A stretch of 64,000 nt of DNA from Ascarosepion bandense (taxonomy: Eukaryota > Mollusca > Cephalopoda > Sepiida > Sepiidae), in NCBI GenBank assembly GCA_037127315.1, contig JBBBDQ010000310.1, positions 2,799,001 to 2,863,000 on the forward strand. The letters are read 5' to 3'. The notes beneath the pieces were generated by a model. The model was not told the origin of the DNA. It worked only from the letters and a program-made list of their open reading frames with translations, and did not search any database. Of the stretch, positions 24,073-34,356 are shown one piece after another. Made by a program: the position numbers and the translations under genes. Each line of letters begins with the position of its first letter. Positions within the stretch are counted from its first letter, which is position 1.

Positions 24073-25265
24073 GTTCATTACATATCTCACTATGTTCATA
24101 ACTAACAATCTATTTAACTACTACGTGTATTCGTATATTTTCGTCTGTAATATTTTGGGTATACCAGAGTGTTGTTGCTTGGCACTGATAACAACAGGGG
24201 TCAGTGTCTTTGTTATACCTTGTGACAGACGTGCCACATAAGTATGGAATTTTACTTTTTTCTATGTATATAATCTGTGTCAGTGCTGTGTTTGTAATAT
24301 TGAATATCCAAATTTTAAAAAAAAATAGTATCGCAATATCTCAAATTTTCATAAAGCATCGATGTTCTATCGCTATTAAAATAAATTAATTCTTTATCAG
24401 AACATACTTTACATTATGGAAACATTCTTTAACTCGTAACACAGTAATTTGTTTACAATATCCAAAAATTCAATGTAATTGAGAAACCCATTGAATTAAG
24501 AAACTGATTCTTACGGACGTGTTTTTACTTAGTGAATAATAACGATGAAAATAAAGAACAAAAAATGTCACAAGCTAAAATTCAGAAGATCATTAAAATT
24601 ATGTTAACAGGTGTGGATGGCCGCTCCTTTGTTACAGTGGCTAAGTAATAATTTTTGCAGACGCCTGTTCAAATATTTGTGTTTATTCAACTGCCACAAA
24701 AAGCCTATCTACGATTTATACCTTAGTCAGTTTACGGAGTGGTCACCAGTTTGAACATGCTCAAAACTAACAGAAACACTGAAAGCTTCCGAAAAATTCC
24801 GTCCATCCAGTTTTAACCACAATGTTTGGATCAACTCGTGGTAGATTTTCTGATACTTCCCAATGATACCGTGAGCCGGATTTGTTTTCCCAGGCCAATA
24901 TGACTGATTAATAAGCAAAACAACAAAAGTACTTTTAATTCTCAAAAATAAAGCAAAAGAAAAGAAATATTGAAGAATATCAATGAAGATAGAAAAATAT
25001 CTTTTAGTATTATAAAGTTAATAAAACTTATAATAATTCGGAATGTGGATATTTATATGCGACTCTTGTCGTTTTTGTTGTTGTTGTCATAGCTGTTCAG
25101 TCATTGCACTCTCCGACTTTTATATCTTAAATATCGATTCGGATAAACTATCATAAATTCTGAACTGAACTTTAAATTTAATCTAGTTGGATAGATTGTT
25201 CTCGTTCCACTGGCAACATTTCTAGGATATCTTGTCTTGTGCTTATTTAGTATGTCTCAGTTATT
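23310..25265. other. AT-rich stretch without recognised genes
   Basis: A (TA)n tract lies at 24026-24070. Open frames at 23920-24105, 24204-24389 and 24727-24945 are short and have no recognisable domain; the first is mostly translated TA repeat. Confidence 0.5.
24026..24070. repeat. (TA)n microsatellite
   Basis: About 45 bases of TA. Confidence 0.95.
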
Positions 25266-25269
25266 GCTT

Positions 25270-25380
25270 ATCTAATTTCAACCGAGTCCAAGCATACACC
25301 CGGCGCAAGGATTGAAATCTCAACTGCCATGACACCAAATTCACTAATTAACGCTTTAACCCACTAAACTTGTCCCGCTT
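25270..25380 (-). mobile_element. tRNA-like SINE head (second type)
   Basis: On the minus strand: GGGACAAGTTTAGTGGGTTA (A-box region), then TTGAGATTTCAATCCTTG (B-box region). The layout matches 14763-14833. The remainder of the element is not delineated. Confidence 0.4.
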
Positions 25381-25384
25381 GACT

Positions 25385-26515
25385 TCACTTACAGAAGCTT
25401 CTCTTCTGATGCAGCTCCTGCTACTGCTGCCGTTATCGAAAACCTACTGTTATTTCTATTTCTTTCTTTATTAAAGGCTTCCATATTGTAATTACTTTTA
25501 GGCTAAACCTACTGAGGAGGTCCTCATAATCTAGCATATGCGCTGTTTCTTTTTCCAGACATCTAACACTGCAGTGTTCTTGTTTATACTTTTTAATTAA
25601 TTCCGCGTAGTGTGATGACTACTCTTTTCACTCTATATGTGATAAGTCAGGTTTGATTCCATCGTCTCTCACATCATTACAGCTTTTCTATATTTCTCTA
25701 GCCGAGGGTGGCTAGTTTCACTATTATATGCTTTTCCACAACTTCAAGGAATAGTTACCCGATAGCCATACACTTGATAAAAACCAGAGGGCACAGCAGC
25801 AGAAAAAATTGTGATAATAATAACAAGTCTGCATGCACATAAAGTAAATATTGGTGACTTCTTTATCCCAGAAATTCAGACAGAAATTAGGAATATATCA
25901 GTTTTGATGGCAAAGTTCTTCAGTTTTGTAGCACGCAAGAGCAACATAACTTTCATTTTCATTTCCTTTGTGCATACCATTACAGAATGACTGATGCACA
26001 GAAAAATACGTTTAAAATATGTTTCCAGTGTTTTTATCAAATATAGAATATTTTTATTTCGGTTTAATAAAACATCTGTTTCAGTCCGAACGCCATTTTA
26101 AATCATTTTCTTGTTGCGTGTAATTGAATAATAATAAAATGTTAATTGTCAACAGATGACTTGCAAGAGAGACGTAAATGTGTTATACTTGGCCCAAAAA
26201 GTCATTAAGGTAGAATAACGTTTTTAGCATTGCCTATATTATTTATTACTTCTTTCTATTTTTTGAAGCCAAAGAGAAGGAAGTATGTTAACGCTCATTC
26301 CCATGAAAATGGTACGCGCTTCTAAGTATAAACAGAAAGAAATATATTACTTCTACTTTGGAATATCTTCCTTCAATCAAAATCGTATGTGCACATTTCT
26401 CTTTTGCTTGAGAAAATATATGTACAGACATGCACATGGACAGCTAATTAAAGAACAATGATTACTAATTATACAAACACATATATGCGTGTGTGTATGA
26501 GAGAGAGAGGGTGAG
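25385..26515. other. Unassigned AT-rich stretch
   Basis: No gene, LINE, SINE or PLE motif was recognised. Confidence 0.4.
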
Positions 26516-26520
26516 AGATA

Positions 26521-26542
26521 GACTGAGAGAGAGAGAGAGAGA

Positions 26543-26604
<62 letters not shown>
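26521..26604. repeat. (GA)n-(GT)n microsatellite
   Basis: A GA run followed by about 50 bases of GT. Confidence 0.95.
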
Positions 26605-26609
<5 letters not shown>

Positions 26610-26649
26610 GAATAAAGACAAAAAAAAATTTATTTTATCCAACGACGGT

Positions 26650-26712
26650 CTTTCTTAAGGCAAGTGCATTTACCTTAAGAAAGTTCCTCATAGGACGAAA
26701 CACGTCGGCTAA
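26650..26712 (+). ncRNA. Decayed hammerhead-like motif (PLE end)
   Basis: GTTCCTCATAGGACGAAACACGTCGG carries, in order, a GTTCC/GGAC stem, the conserved GAAAC, and a minimal stem III (AC-loop-GU) followed by GUC. That is the layout of short-stem-III hammerheads known from Penelope-like elements. The first box, normally CUGANGA, reads CTTAAGA, and helix I is absent, so it should be inactive. Just upstream an 11-bp inverted repeat, CTTTCTTAAGG/CCTTAAGAAAG, spans about 26649-26683. Confidence 0.4.
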
Positions 26713-26950
26713 GATAAATATGGAAAGCATGCCATATAGGAAATTTTACACTAGAATTAAATCTCTTACTCGTTAAAGGTTTTCGCCCTCCACTCTCGGG
26801 GCATTTATGGCTATTTTCACATCTTAGGCAAATTTGGTTATTGCTCCCTACGGATTGCACGATGCCAACACCCTGTTTTTTTTTTTAACCTTATTACACT
26901 CTTCTGAGTTCTAAATGTTGCTTATCCTGGCATTCCGGATGCCTGGTGAT

Positions 26951-26952
<2 letters not shown>

Positions 26953-26999
<47 letters not shown>
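26953..26999. repeat. (TA)n microsatellite between two hammerhead-like ends
   Basis: A TA run of about 47 bases. The + strand motif at 26672-26712 lies upstream and the - strand motif at 27019-27052 directly abuts it downstream. Confidence 0.95.
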
Positions 27000-27002
<3 letters not shown>

Positions 27003-27018
27003 AAATGTTATTTTTGTG

Positions 27019-27052
27019 TAGTGCGTTTCGTCCTTTAATACTTCGCCACGTT
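27019..27052 (-). ncRNA. Decayed hammerhead-like motif (PLE end)
   Basis: On the minus strand GTGGCGAAGTATTAAAGGACGAAACGCA resembles CUGAYGAAG...GGACGAAAC. The first box has lost its initial C and T, and helix II is not complementary. It lies about 20 bp from a (TA)n tract, like the motifs at 31511 and 62693. Confidence 0.35.
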
Positions 27053-27171
27053 TATCCAATTAAGGATGAAATGCGTCTCTCGAAAACCTTTTTCTTAGTT
27101 TTTTTCCCATAAAATGGTTCTTGATATATAAAAGTTCATATATCGTTTTCACATAAATATATATAATATAT

Positions 27172-27275
27172 TTCAACAGCTTGGCGTCATAGTCGATTAT
27201 TTCATGTCAAAAAGACTTCTGGACCTTATTGTTTTTGTCTCTAAAAAACCTTATATATATATATATATATATATA
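27172..27275 (+). repeat. Dispersed 80-bp repeat, copy 1, then (TA)n
   Basis: TTGGCGTCATAG, GATTATTTCATGTCAAAA and ACTTCTGGAC are shared with 29612-29697 in the same order. A short TA tract follows at 27252-27275. Confidence 0.7.
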
Positions 27276-28115
27276 GTAAGGAAAAATGAAGTTTAATTTT
27301 GATTAAACAAATTTTTCCAACAATCACGATACTAAATAATTTAAACAAATACAGAGAGAATAGTGACTGTGATCAATAAATAGTAATAAAATATATTTGA
27401 AGATTGTTTCAAATCAGTACAAATGGCAAAGTTTATAAGACTTTCTTCGTGTACAAACTGAACCTACATGATTCTATTTCGATTTGAACATGCAACTCCA
27501 ACATACTTCCTTTCTTCTTGCGCAGTGTCGTGAATTTCAAGAAAAGCATCGGCATAAATATTTACTTCCATACAAAAGCCATGCAGCGGTCAGGTTTGAG
27601 ATTATCGTTGTACTTTATTAATCATTAATATCCTTTTATATTAATAGGTTTCTGTATGCATAAACGTTGCAACAATTTTGCTAAATTTGCTTGACCACTC
27701 CGCAAATAGTGAACTGTTGCTACACCTGGGGTGGAGCTGCTAAAACTCACTTAACAGCGTTCAAAATCTCGACAAGGAGGACTTCTGTGTGATGAATTGT
27801 TTTCCATTTTACAACCCTTTTCCACAGAAAAAATGTTACTAAGCTTCATGTCAAATGTTCGGGGGATCTACATTCTTTGGTCCCACTAGTCGAGACTTTC
27901 ATGTTTAGGACCTACCATGCCATGCCACGCCACGCCACGTACACAGAGTCTACTCATCCTCATTATTTTCATTTTCCGTTGGTGAAGAGGAAATTTCATT
28001 CGGACAGCTTGTTCCTATAAACTGTTGCACTGTTACATGCTTCTCCGGTCTCTACTATTTTAATCTCTTCAAATCGTGACTCTACCGTTATCACTTTACA
28101 ATAGACACTCGATCA
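27276..28115. other. Unassigned stretch
   Basis: No gene recognised. Short pentamer repeats CCATG/CCACG lie at about 27917-27940. Confidence 0.4.
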
Positions 28116-28125
28116 AAATCATCTG

Positions 28126-28128
<3 letters not shown>

Positions 28129-28166
<38 letters not shown>
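28129..28166. repeat. (ATT)n microsatellite, LINE 3' side
   Basis: About 38 bases of ATT. On the minus strand it is an (AAT)n tail downstream of the LINE C-terminus at 28305-28592. Confidence 0.95.
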
Positions 28167-28588
28167 GTTGTCATTTTTCATCATATTGTATTTCTGCTAT
28201 GGTCGCACTACCTACCAAGTCTGTGGAAAGACCTAAGGCAGGACGTGGCGCGTCGTTATGGCTCCATTTCATGTTTTTTTCTATCTCCCTTATCATCCCT
28301 AGCGTTACATAGACAAAGTTCTCCTTAGTGTATAGGCTGTACATAACAAGACAATTTTTTGTATATCTCTTAAGCTGGGGTTTCCAGGGATTCTTTCAAT
28401 GTGTTGTTTTGTTCCTTTTTTTATCATTCCAAGTGCACCTACTATCACTGACACGATTCTTGTTTTCAATTTCCACATTTTTTTTATTTCAATTTCCAGG
28501 TCTTTATATTTTGACAGTTTTTCGAATTCCTTGGTTGCTATGTTACAATCCGCTGGACAAGCCATATCAATTAATAGACAAATTTTCT

Positions 28589-28592
<4 letters not shown>
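28167..28592 (-). pseudogene. Non-LTR retrotransposon pol C-terminus, 95 codons open
   Basis: The minus-strand frame reads CLLIDMACPADCNIATKEFE, then EKLSKYKDLEIEIKKMW and IVSVIVGALGMIKKG, and ends in LCTAYTLRRTLSM at 28305. This pattern (IDVA-PxD-N, K-EK-KY-DL-EI-MW, PVVIGALG, LRKVL) is the conserved C-terminus found after the RT in a group of animal LINEs, often compared with R2-type elements. It is unlike families A and B here. Only the C-terminus is present; upstream is (ATT)n. The 3' UTR spans 28167-28304 and ends in (AAT)n. The remaining frame has no stop, so this insertion may be fairly young. Confidence 0.75.

Positions 28593-28636
<44 letters not shown>
28591..28636. repeat. (ATT)n microsatellite, LINE 5' side
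   Basis: About 46 bases of ATT abutting the first recognised codons of the LINE C-terminal frame. Confidence 0.95.
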
Positions 28637-28637
<1 letters not shown>

Positions 28638-28877
28638 ATTTTTCAGTCTGCTAGTGATTTTTTGGATATGCTCAACTAATTTAGGAAGAAAGTTTCCAAA
28701 GTTTTTATTGTTTTTGTCCGAGTCCTTTCAACCATCATTTGTGATTAACGACAACCATTTATAGTAGGGATAACCATTTAATAGTTTTGCTCTGGTATTT
28801 ATAATTTAAATATTCATTTATCGTATACAAATAACGTCATGTGTATAGCGATTTTAAAAAATATTTTTTAGGGTTCA

Positions 28878-28879
<2 letters not shown>

Positions 28880-28937
<58 letters not shown>
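28880..28937. repeat. (TA)n microsatellite
   Basis: About 58 bases of TA. Confidence 0.95.
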
Positions 28938-28940
<3 letters not shown>

Positions 28941-29141
28941 AGTGGGTACAGAACGAAGAAAGAATTTTTCCCGTCCAAAACATTAATTTAAAACAGTTTT
29001 TATTTTTGCTTTTACCTCCCGTTTTTGCTTTTTTACGGTGTCTACCTCCCGAAGAAACGTACCCAACGTTGAAACAAACATATGATTGTCGAGGACATAT
29101 ATTAAAAAATAATGTACATGTTCTAAAACATAATTTATAAC

Positions 29142-29145
<4 letters not shown>

Positions 29146-29205
<60 letters not shown>

Positions 29206-29212
29206 GTGTGCG
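29146..29212. repeat. (GT)n microsatellite with GATA end
   Basis: About 66 bases of GT followed by short TAGA repeats. ORFs at 28837-29351 on the minus strand are mostly translated repeat. Confidence 0.95.
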
Positions 29213-29611
29213 TAGATAGATAGATAGAGAGAGAGATGAGAATCCAAATTAATGCTACTATCCATGAATCACGTAGTGCAAACGAACTAATGACAACCAC
29301 ATCGAGAGAATACTCTTTTTCCAGAGCTGGAGAAACGTGTTTAAAAAGCACTCATCTCTTGTAGAAACGTATAATGTTTAATGGACATTGAAAGCTGCTG
29401 ACATGGAGATAGAATATTCTAAGCAAACCACTCTATTTGAATCAAAGCGTATAGAAGATGCCTTAAAACTGGAACTCCTTCAGGTTGGTAGATTTTTCCT
29501 TCAGCTGCCGTCGAAAAAATATCGCCTGTCTGCTGAAAACTTGACCGATCATCGCCAGTCCTATACGAGGTGCAAAATACTCTCATAATTTTTTAATCTC
29601 GAAAGCAAGTA

Positions 29612-29697
29612 ATGATATATTTCAGCTGTTTGGCGTCATAGTGGATTATTTCATGTCAAAATAACTTCTGGACTTTATTGTTTCTATCTCTAAAAGC
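29612..29697 (+). repeat. Dispersed 80-bp repeat, copy 2
   Basis: Same order of blocks as 27172-27252, about 85% similar by eye. Confidence 0.7.
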
Positions 29698-29699
29698 CT

Positions 29700-30530
29700 T
29701 GCATTTATTTTACTTTTTATTTTCAATTGAGGATTAGTTTTAGGAGAGGAATTCTATTTAAAATGTTTTAATGTTTTTTTAGTGAAAGACGAAATTCGTT
29801 CTTTTTCTAATAGTTTCTTCTGACTCCATTTTATTTCTTTTTTCATTTTATCTTTCTTTTTTCTTCATTTTATCTCTCTTTCTCGGTCTCCATATTATCT
29901 CTATTTTTATGTACCATTTTATTTCCCAGTTCATTTTGTCAAACTCATTTTTCGTTTTCTTCCATTTTGTTTTTCTTCTAACCTCCCTTCTCTTGTTTAT
30001 TATATTGAACTTATATTTATATTTTCTTCTCAACTTTTATTTCTCTTTCACTTTTCTCCTCGGACTTTCTTTTATATTTTGCAATTTTTAAAAAAATAAT
30101 TAATATTCCTATTTTTCCTTGTTTCTTTTCTGCGATGTTTTTTTTTTATTCTTACGTACACGTTTCTAAACAATAATTGCAAAGAAAGACTTTGTTAGAT
30201 TCATATATGTGTAAATATTGTTCTACTGTTATTTCTGTTCTCTTTTACATTTCTGCATACTTACAGCTATGTTTCTTTATACAGTAAAATTTCACATCGA
30301 AAACAATTAAGCGTTGTCGAGTAGAATGTAGGAAGGCATGTTTCTCCACGGAATCGTTTTTTATAATCTATGAAATGCCAAGAGAAAGATATTGGAGTGG
30401 CTTTCTTTTACCTTCACCTGAATTCAGATTATTCCTTCTCTAGACTGGATGTTATCCAAGATTGAAAGTTCAGTTTATCGTACTATGTAACCCATTCTAA
30501 ATGGGAGAAAAATAGATTCATAGTTTTCTT
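29700..30530. other. T-rich stretch, no genes
   Basis: 29820-30160 is strongly T and C biased on the + strand. Open frames on both strands here are compositional. Confidence 0.5.
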
Positions 30531-30539
30531 CGTAACATT

Positions 30540-30650
30540 AGTGTCAAGTAAACACAACAGATTAGATCAGATTTCGAACTCAGTTCGCTGATTTTTACTA
30601 CCCACACCAATATCGATACACAAAGCTTTAACTACACCACCATATAACTT
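30540..30650 (-). mobile_element. tRNA-like SINE head fragment
   Basis: On the minus strand GGTGGTGTAGTTAAAGC (A-box region) is followed by CTGAGTTCGAAATCTG (B-box region) about 50 bp on. This is compatible with a tRNA-derived SINE. No full body of the element is visible. Confidence 0.45.
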
Positions 30651-30762
30651 ACATAGGGATTAATTAACGCAGAAGTGAAAAAATATTCTCACGTGTACAA
30701 ACACACTTTTAACTTAACTTCACGCTCTCTCTTTATTTCGCCCCACACTATCTATCTATCTA

Positions 30763-30765
<3 letters not shown>

Positions 30766-30813
<48 letters not shown>

Positions 30814-30835
30814 GGCTCACTTCTAGATTTAGTTC

Positions 30836-30870
<35 letters not shown>
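30766..30870. repeat. Two (TA)n tracts
   Basis: (ATCT)n leads into TA at 30766-30811, a 26-bp spacer, then TA at 30838-30870. The second tract abuts the PLE-like stub at 30871. Confidence 0.95.
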
Positions 30871-30874
<4 letters not shown>

Positions 30875-30925
30875 ATTTACCTAGCAATCTTTCTTTCATG
30901 AAAGTTTCGTTCAAAATTACAGACA
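30871..30925 (-). pseudogene. PLE N-terminal stub ending at (TA)n
   Basis: The minus-strand frame reads ILNETFMKERLLGKYN and then runs into TA repeat. Homologous stubs are 47997-48055 (-, IFNETFIKEGLLPKHT) and 57018-57065 (+, LFNETCINEKMLPKYT). The motif resembles the segment upstream of the RT in Penelope-like elements. The flank at 30926-31010 also aligns with 48056-48180. Confidence 0.5.
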
Positions 30926-31510
30926 AGGTGCTGTGATTGTTTTTATATAATTCTTTTTCTTTTCAGTAGATAAATTATATAAAAATTATTTGAATTAATT
31001 ACTTTTCCAAGCTCTTTCGGTTATACTTTTAATCATTTTCAAAGATGAATTTATTTTACTTTAATTGAATATATTTATTGTTTTATGTATGTATCTAGAG
31101 TTATAAAAATGCCTTCTTTTTTTTTTTCAAACACAGTCAGCACATTGTGGGCGTATTCATATTTGACACTACTGAGTATTTTTGTTTTTTTATAATTAAT
31201 TATAAAATGAAGGGAAACTTAACCGTTTTCTTTGGATTTTTTATTATATATATTAGTCTGTTTTAGCATAATTTCCATGAAAAAAGTTGAGATTGGGAAA
31301 AATCTGGGACGCAAATTGATGTTTTCATAATACTGGATGGCGGCGCTCTTGAGAAGTTTTCTTCTGAACACTCTTTTTATTTTACTTCATTTTAACATCT
31401 CGTGACTTTGCACTACACATGAAGAAATTCTTAAACTAAAATATTCTGTTAATCTTTTTTGGATGATTTGTGAGCGTTTTTATAGTTGCCGACACGTAAT
31501 TTAGAATAAA

Positions 31511-31555
31511 GCTCATTTCGTCTTTTTGTCACAGGACGAAACGCGTAGGCGATTT
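31511..31555 (+). ncRNA. Decayed hammerhead-like motif (PLE end)
   Basis: CACAGGACGAAACGCGTAGGCG contains GGAC-GAAAC and a minimal stem III AC-GC-GU followed by A. The CUGANGA box is not recognisable upstream (CTCATTTC at its expected place). It lies about 50 bp before a (TA)n tract at 31593-31637. Confidence 0.35.
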
Positions 31556-31590
31556 AAATATAGTTTTCCTCTTGTCTACTTTGTGTTTAA

Positions 31591-31592
<2 letters not shown>

Positions 31593-31637
<45 letters not shown>
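31593..31637. repeat. (TA)n microsatellite
   Basis: About 45 bases of TA adjoining the left inverted arm of the PLE. Confidence 0.95.
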
Positions 31638-31641
<4 letters not shown>

Positions 31642-32215
31642 TGAATTAAATGTACATTGCGACACAAAAATTTCTATGTTTCAAGATAAAATCTTGTCAT
31701 CAGGCAATGTTGAATGTTGGTTGTGAAAATGATTTACATTTAAATACAAAAAACATAGTTTTTCTATTTATGTATGTGGGAAGATATAAAATTTATGTGT
31801 GTTTCTTTTAATTAATCAGAATAAAGATTCACTTTGATTTTGGCCAGTAGTTTCTACATCCTTACTTTTTTCTTTATTTTGTCTTTTTTTCCTAACGGTT
31901 AGAGTGTCAGCCTACTTTAATCTTTTTTTCTTTTTTCTTTCTTTCTTTTTTCTCCATAGCGGTCAGAGTGTCAACCTACTTTAACCTAATTTTATTTTCC
32001 TTTTTACTTTTTCTTTTTCTTTTTATTGCTTCTCCTTATATCGTATTACCTTATATATATCTATTCTAGTACCAAAATTGTCCTTTCTGCTTTCTCCATA
32101 TTTTGACCTCTTCTTATAGAAAACAGAAAAGGGATGAAAAAAAAGGAAAGAACTTTTTTATATGATGTGCAAACTTAAGGGGGCATTTGAGTAAATTTAC
32201 TCTTCTTATTAGTTT
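31638..32215 (-). repeat. PLE inverted arm, left
   Basis: This segment is the reverse complement of 33105-33625. Shared blocks run from ATGTACATTGC (31651) through the hammerhead, the GGGAAGATATAAAATTTAT region, TAGTTTCTACATCCTTACTT (31848), CCTAACGGTTAGAGTGTCA, ACCAAAATTGTCCTTTCTGC and AGAAAACAGAAAAGG (32118), to GTAAATTTACTCTTCTTAT (near 32193). PLEs are known to carry LTR-like repeats in direct or inverted order. It holds a 40-50 bp internal repeat: GGTTAGAGTGTCAGCCTACTTTAA at 31899 and again at 31961. Confidence 0.85.
31654..31710 (-). ncRNA. Hammerhead ribozyme, consensus core, GUC site
   Basis: Read on the minus strand from 31710 to 31654. Helix I is ACATTGC/GCAATGT (31704-31710 with 31654-31660, 7 bp). 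The CUGAUGA box is 31697-31703. An unpaired C (31696) is followed by helix II AAGAT-TTT-ATCTT (31683-31695). GAAA is 31679-31682. Helix III is an 18-nt foldback, ACATAGAAATTTTTGTGT (31662-31679), with two G-T pairs. The site is GUC, with C17 opposite 31661, so cleavage is predicted between 31661 and 31660. All invariant core residues fit the hammerhead consensus. Hammerheads are established components of PLE terminal repeats. Activity is inference; the near-zero loop of helix III and the unpaired C could weaken it. Confidence 0.75.
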
Positions 32216-32225
32216 CTACAACCCT

Positions 32226-32810
32226 ACACACCCGCTTTCAACCAAATGACTAGTAGTAAATTGGGAAGAATATTCCCCGTGTTAATTAAGAAACACTTTC
32301 CGGAAAAGAATCCAATAAGTAAGATTTTTAATAAAAATACTATCAAATTAAGTTATAGCTGTATGAACAATCTGGAAAAAATCATAACAAACCACAATAA
32401 TATTTTTAAAAACTATAGCAAAACTAATAAAAACAACCTAATAACGGAAAATAACATTTTAGACAAGAAAAAAATGTATTTATAGAAACCCTATAAATTG
32501 CCTGCTAGAAAACAGGTGCCTAACGGAATCAATCGTCTATCAATGGGAAATGTCTTCAGAGGAAGACTTTAGTAATGTAAAGATTCATCTAGGTATACTA
32601 AAAACACTCTAAAAACGCATTTATCAACACACGTCTTTATTTAATAATAATAAGTACAGAAATGGAACATCCCTCTCAAAATATCTTTGGTATCCAAAGG
32701 AAACAAAAAAAACCCACATTCGAGTGAAAATACTAAAAGAAGCTAAAACGGACAACGCTCGTTATGCGTATACGAAAAATTACATTTTAAGAATAAAAAT
32801 CTATTAAATA
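32226..32810 (+). pseudogene. PLE C-terminal half: linker and GIY-YIG nuclease
   Basis: From 32250 the frame reads KLGRIFPVLIKKHFPEKNPI, then IFNKNTIKLSYSCMNNLEKI. This segment links RT and nuclease in Penelope-like elements and is shared with 36318-36430 and 41160-41280. After stops near 32485 the GIY-YIG part appears in another frame: HLGILKTL, then RIYQHTSLFNNNKYRNGTSL and SKYLWYPKETKK (about 32588-32715). The YIG box itself is degraded (HLG). The RT is missing. The element is flanked by inverted arms at 31638-32215 and 33105-33625. Confidence 0.8.
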
Positions 32811-33104
32811 AAAGCAATGAAATAAATGTTTTATGTAGACGCTGCAAAATGTTCACATTAGAATATGATTAAAAAATTATATTAATTAACATGCATATAC
32901 CCAATAATTCGCTTTAAAGAAAATTTAATAATTGACGACATACTAAAATAAAATAAGTAAATTTGTATACAAATTTTTTATATAAAAAAATTCATAATTA
33001 TTATAGAATATTAGAAAGATGGGATAATGATAGCAGGAAGTAAATTAGAAAAAACAGAAATTTTATTTATAAATTAAAGATTTCGAAAAAATTAGAAATA
33101 AATA

Positions 33105-33625
33105 CGTACTGATAAGAAGAGTAAATTTATTCAAAAGCTCCCCTAAGTTTGAATATAATATAAAAAGTTCTTTCCTTTCTTCATTCCTTTCCTGTTTTCT
33201 ATAAGAAGAGATCAAAATATGGAGAAAGCAGAAAGGACAATTTTGGTACTAGAATAGATACATCAAAGGTAATACGATAGAGTGACAAGCAATAAAAAGA
33301 AAAAGAAAAAAGAAAAATTAAATTAAATTAAAAGTAAGTTGACACTCTGAACCGTTAGGAAAAAAGACAAAACAAAAAAAAAAGTAAGAATGTAGAAACT
33401 ACTGGGCAAATTTCAAAATGAATCTTAATTCTGATCAGTTAAAAGGAACACACAAATAAATTTTATATCTTCCCATATATATAAATAGCAAACCGATGGT
33501 TTTTGTATTCAAATGTAAATCATTTTCAGAACCAACGTCCAACATTGCCTGATGACGAGATTCTATCTCAAAACATAGAAATTTCTGTGTTGCAATGTAC
33601 ATTTAATTAATAATTATATGATTAT
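33105..33625 (+). repeat. PLE inverted arm, right
   Basis: Reverse complement of 31638-32215, about 520 bp, with identity that I judge around 85-90% apart from small indels. It lies downstream of the nuclease remnant in the sense orientation expected for a PLE 3' repeat. Confidence 0.85.
33542..33598 (+). ncRNA. Hammerhead ribozyme, G12A variant, GUU site
   Basis: Helix I is ACATTGC/GCAATGT (33542-33548 with 33592-33598). CUGAUGA is 33549-33555. An unpaired C at 33556 is followed by helix II GAGAT-TCT-ATCTC (33557-33569). The next box is AAAA (33570-33573) where GAAA is required. Helix III is the 18-nt foldback ACATAGAAATTTCTGTGT (33573-33590). The site is GUU, with H17 at 33591. Relative to the left-arm copy, helix II has a compensated A-T to G-C change. 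G12 has become A, which is expected to abolish or strongly reduce cleavage. Confidence 0.7.
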
Positions 33626-33918
33626 ATTAAACTCTACAATATTTATTGTATTGAGCACTGTTTATATAAAATATGCCAAGGGACTCAAAATCGTCAAACC
33701 TTGGGTCCTCTTTACGTGGATTTATTTATATATTTATATATAGTGTTGAATTGTAATAATGTTAGCGCCAAGGTTGTAGTTTTTGGTAGTTTTACTGATA
33801 AAATGTATATTGGCGAGCAGTTGTTTTTTTTTTTGTTGTTGTTGTTGTTGTTGTTTTTGCTGTAGAGTGCTCGACATTAGCGTAGAGACAGAATCTTGAT
33901 AGGATCAATTCTGAAAAA
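33626..33918. other. Short unassigned stretch with (TTG)n
   Basis: TTG repeats lie at about 33831-33857. No gene is seen. Confidence 0.5.
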
Positions 33919-33919
33919 T

Positions 33920-34284
33920 GTGTCACTCAACTGAGCAGGCTCATACCGACTTCAAAATTTTTGTGGATACTATGAAGATGTCACCACCCGTCAGGTCAAG
34001 GCTTCTTTCAATTCAGCGGACACCCATTATCGCGCATACCAGAAAACAAAAAAGAATGGAACCAAATACCTCCACAAATAGTACATCATTAAAAAGAAAA
34101 TCAACACAATGAAAGTAAAAGTAAATGGCTAATCCGACAAAAATATCAAATTGCAACAAACTCCATGTAAATAAGAGAAAAAACTCTGTTAGAGCAGCAG
34201 AAAACCCTGCACTGACGAGTGACTACATCATAATGGTGTCCACATGAAACTTCGAAGTCGATATTTACCTGCTTGAGTGACAAA
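33920..34284. mobile_element. MITE, copy 1 (about 365 bp)
   Basis: Terminal inverted repeats: left TGTCACTCAACTGAGCAGGC (33920), continuing to GACTTC. The right end, reversed, reads TTGTCACTCAAGCAGGTAAA and continues to GACTTCGAAG (34250-34284). The interior shares TACATCATAATGGTGTC (near 34225) and CTCCATGTAAATA with copy 2 at 39944-40269. There is no transposase. A (TA)n tract follows at 34310. The small open frame at 33918-34112 is not supported. Confidence 0.7.
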
Positions 34285-34307
34285 CTTCTCAGCATTAATC
34301 CATTAAT

Positions 34308-34309
<2 letters not shown>

Positions 34310-34353
<44 letters not shown>
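34310..34353. repeat. (TA)n microsatellite
   Basis: About 44 bases of TA, 25 bp from the MITE end. Confidence 0.95.

Positions 34354-34354
<1 letters not shown>

Positions 34355-34356
<2 letters not shown>

Noticed and set aside
24727..24945. 72-codon minus-strand ORF (GKTNPAHGIIGKYQ) as a possible exon
   Set aside because: Composition is mixed, but there is no domain, splice signal or neighbouring coding segment. A chance ORF cannot be excluded.
28837..29351. Minus-strand ORFs of 122 and 142 codons
   Set aside because: Most of their length is translated (GT)n and (TA)n. The short unique part has no recognised motif.
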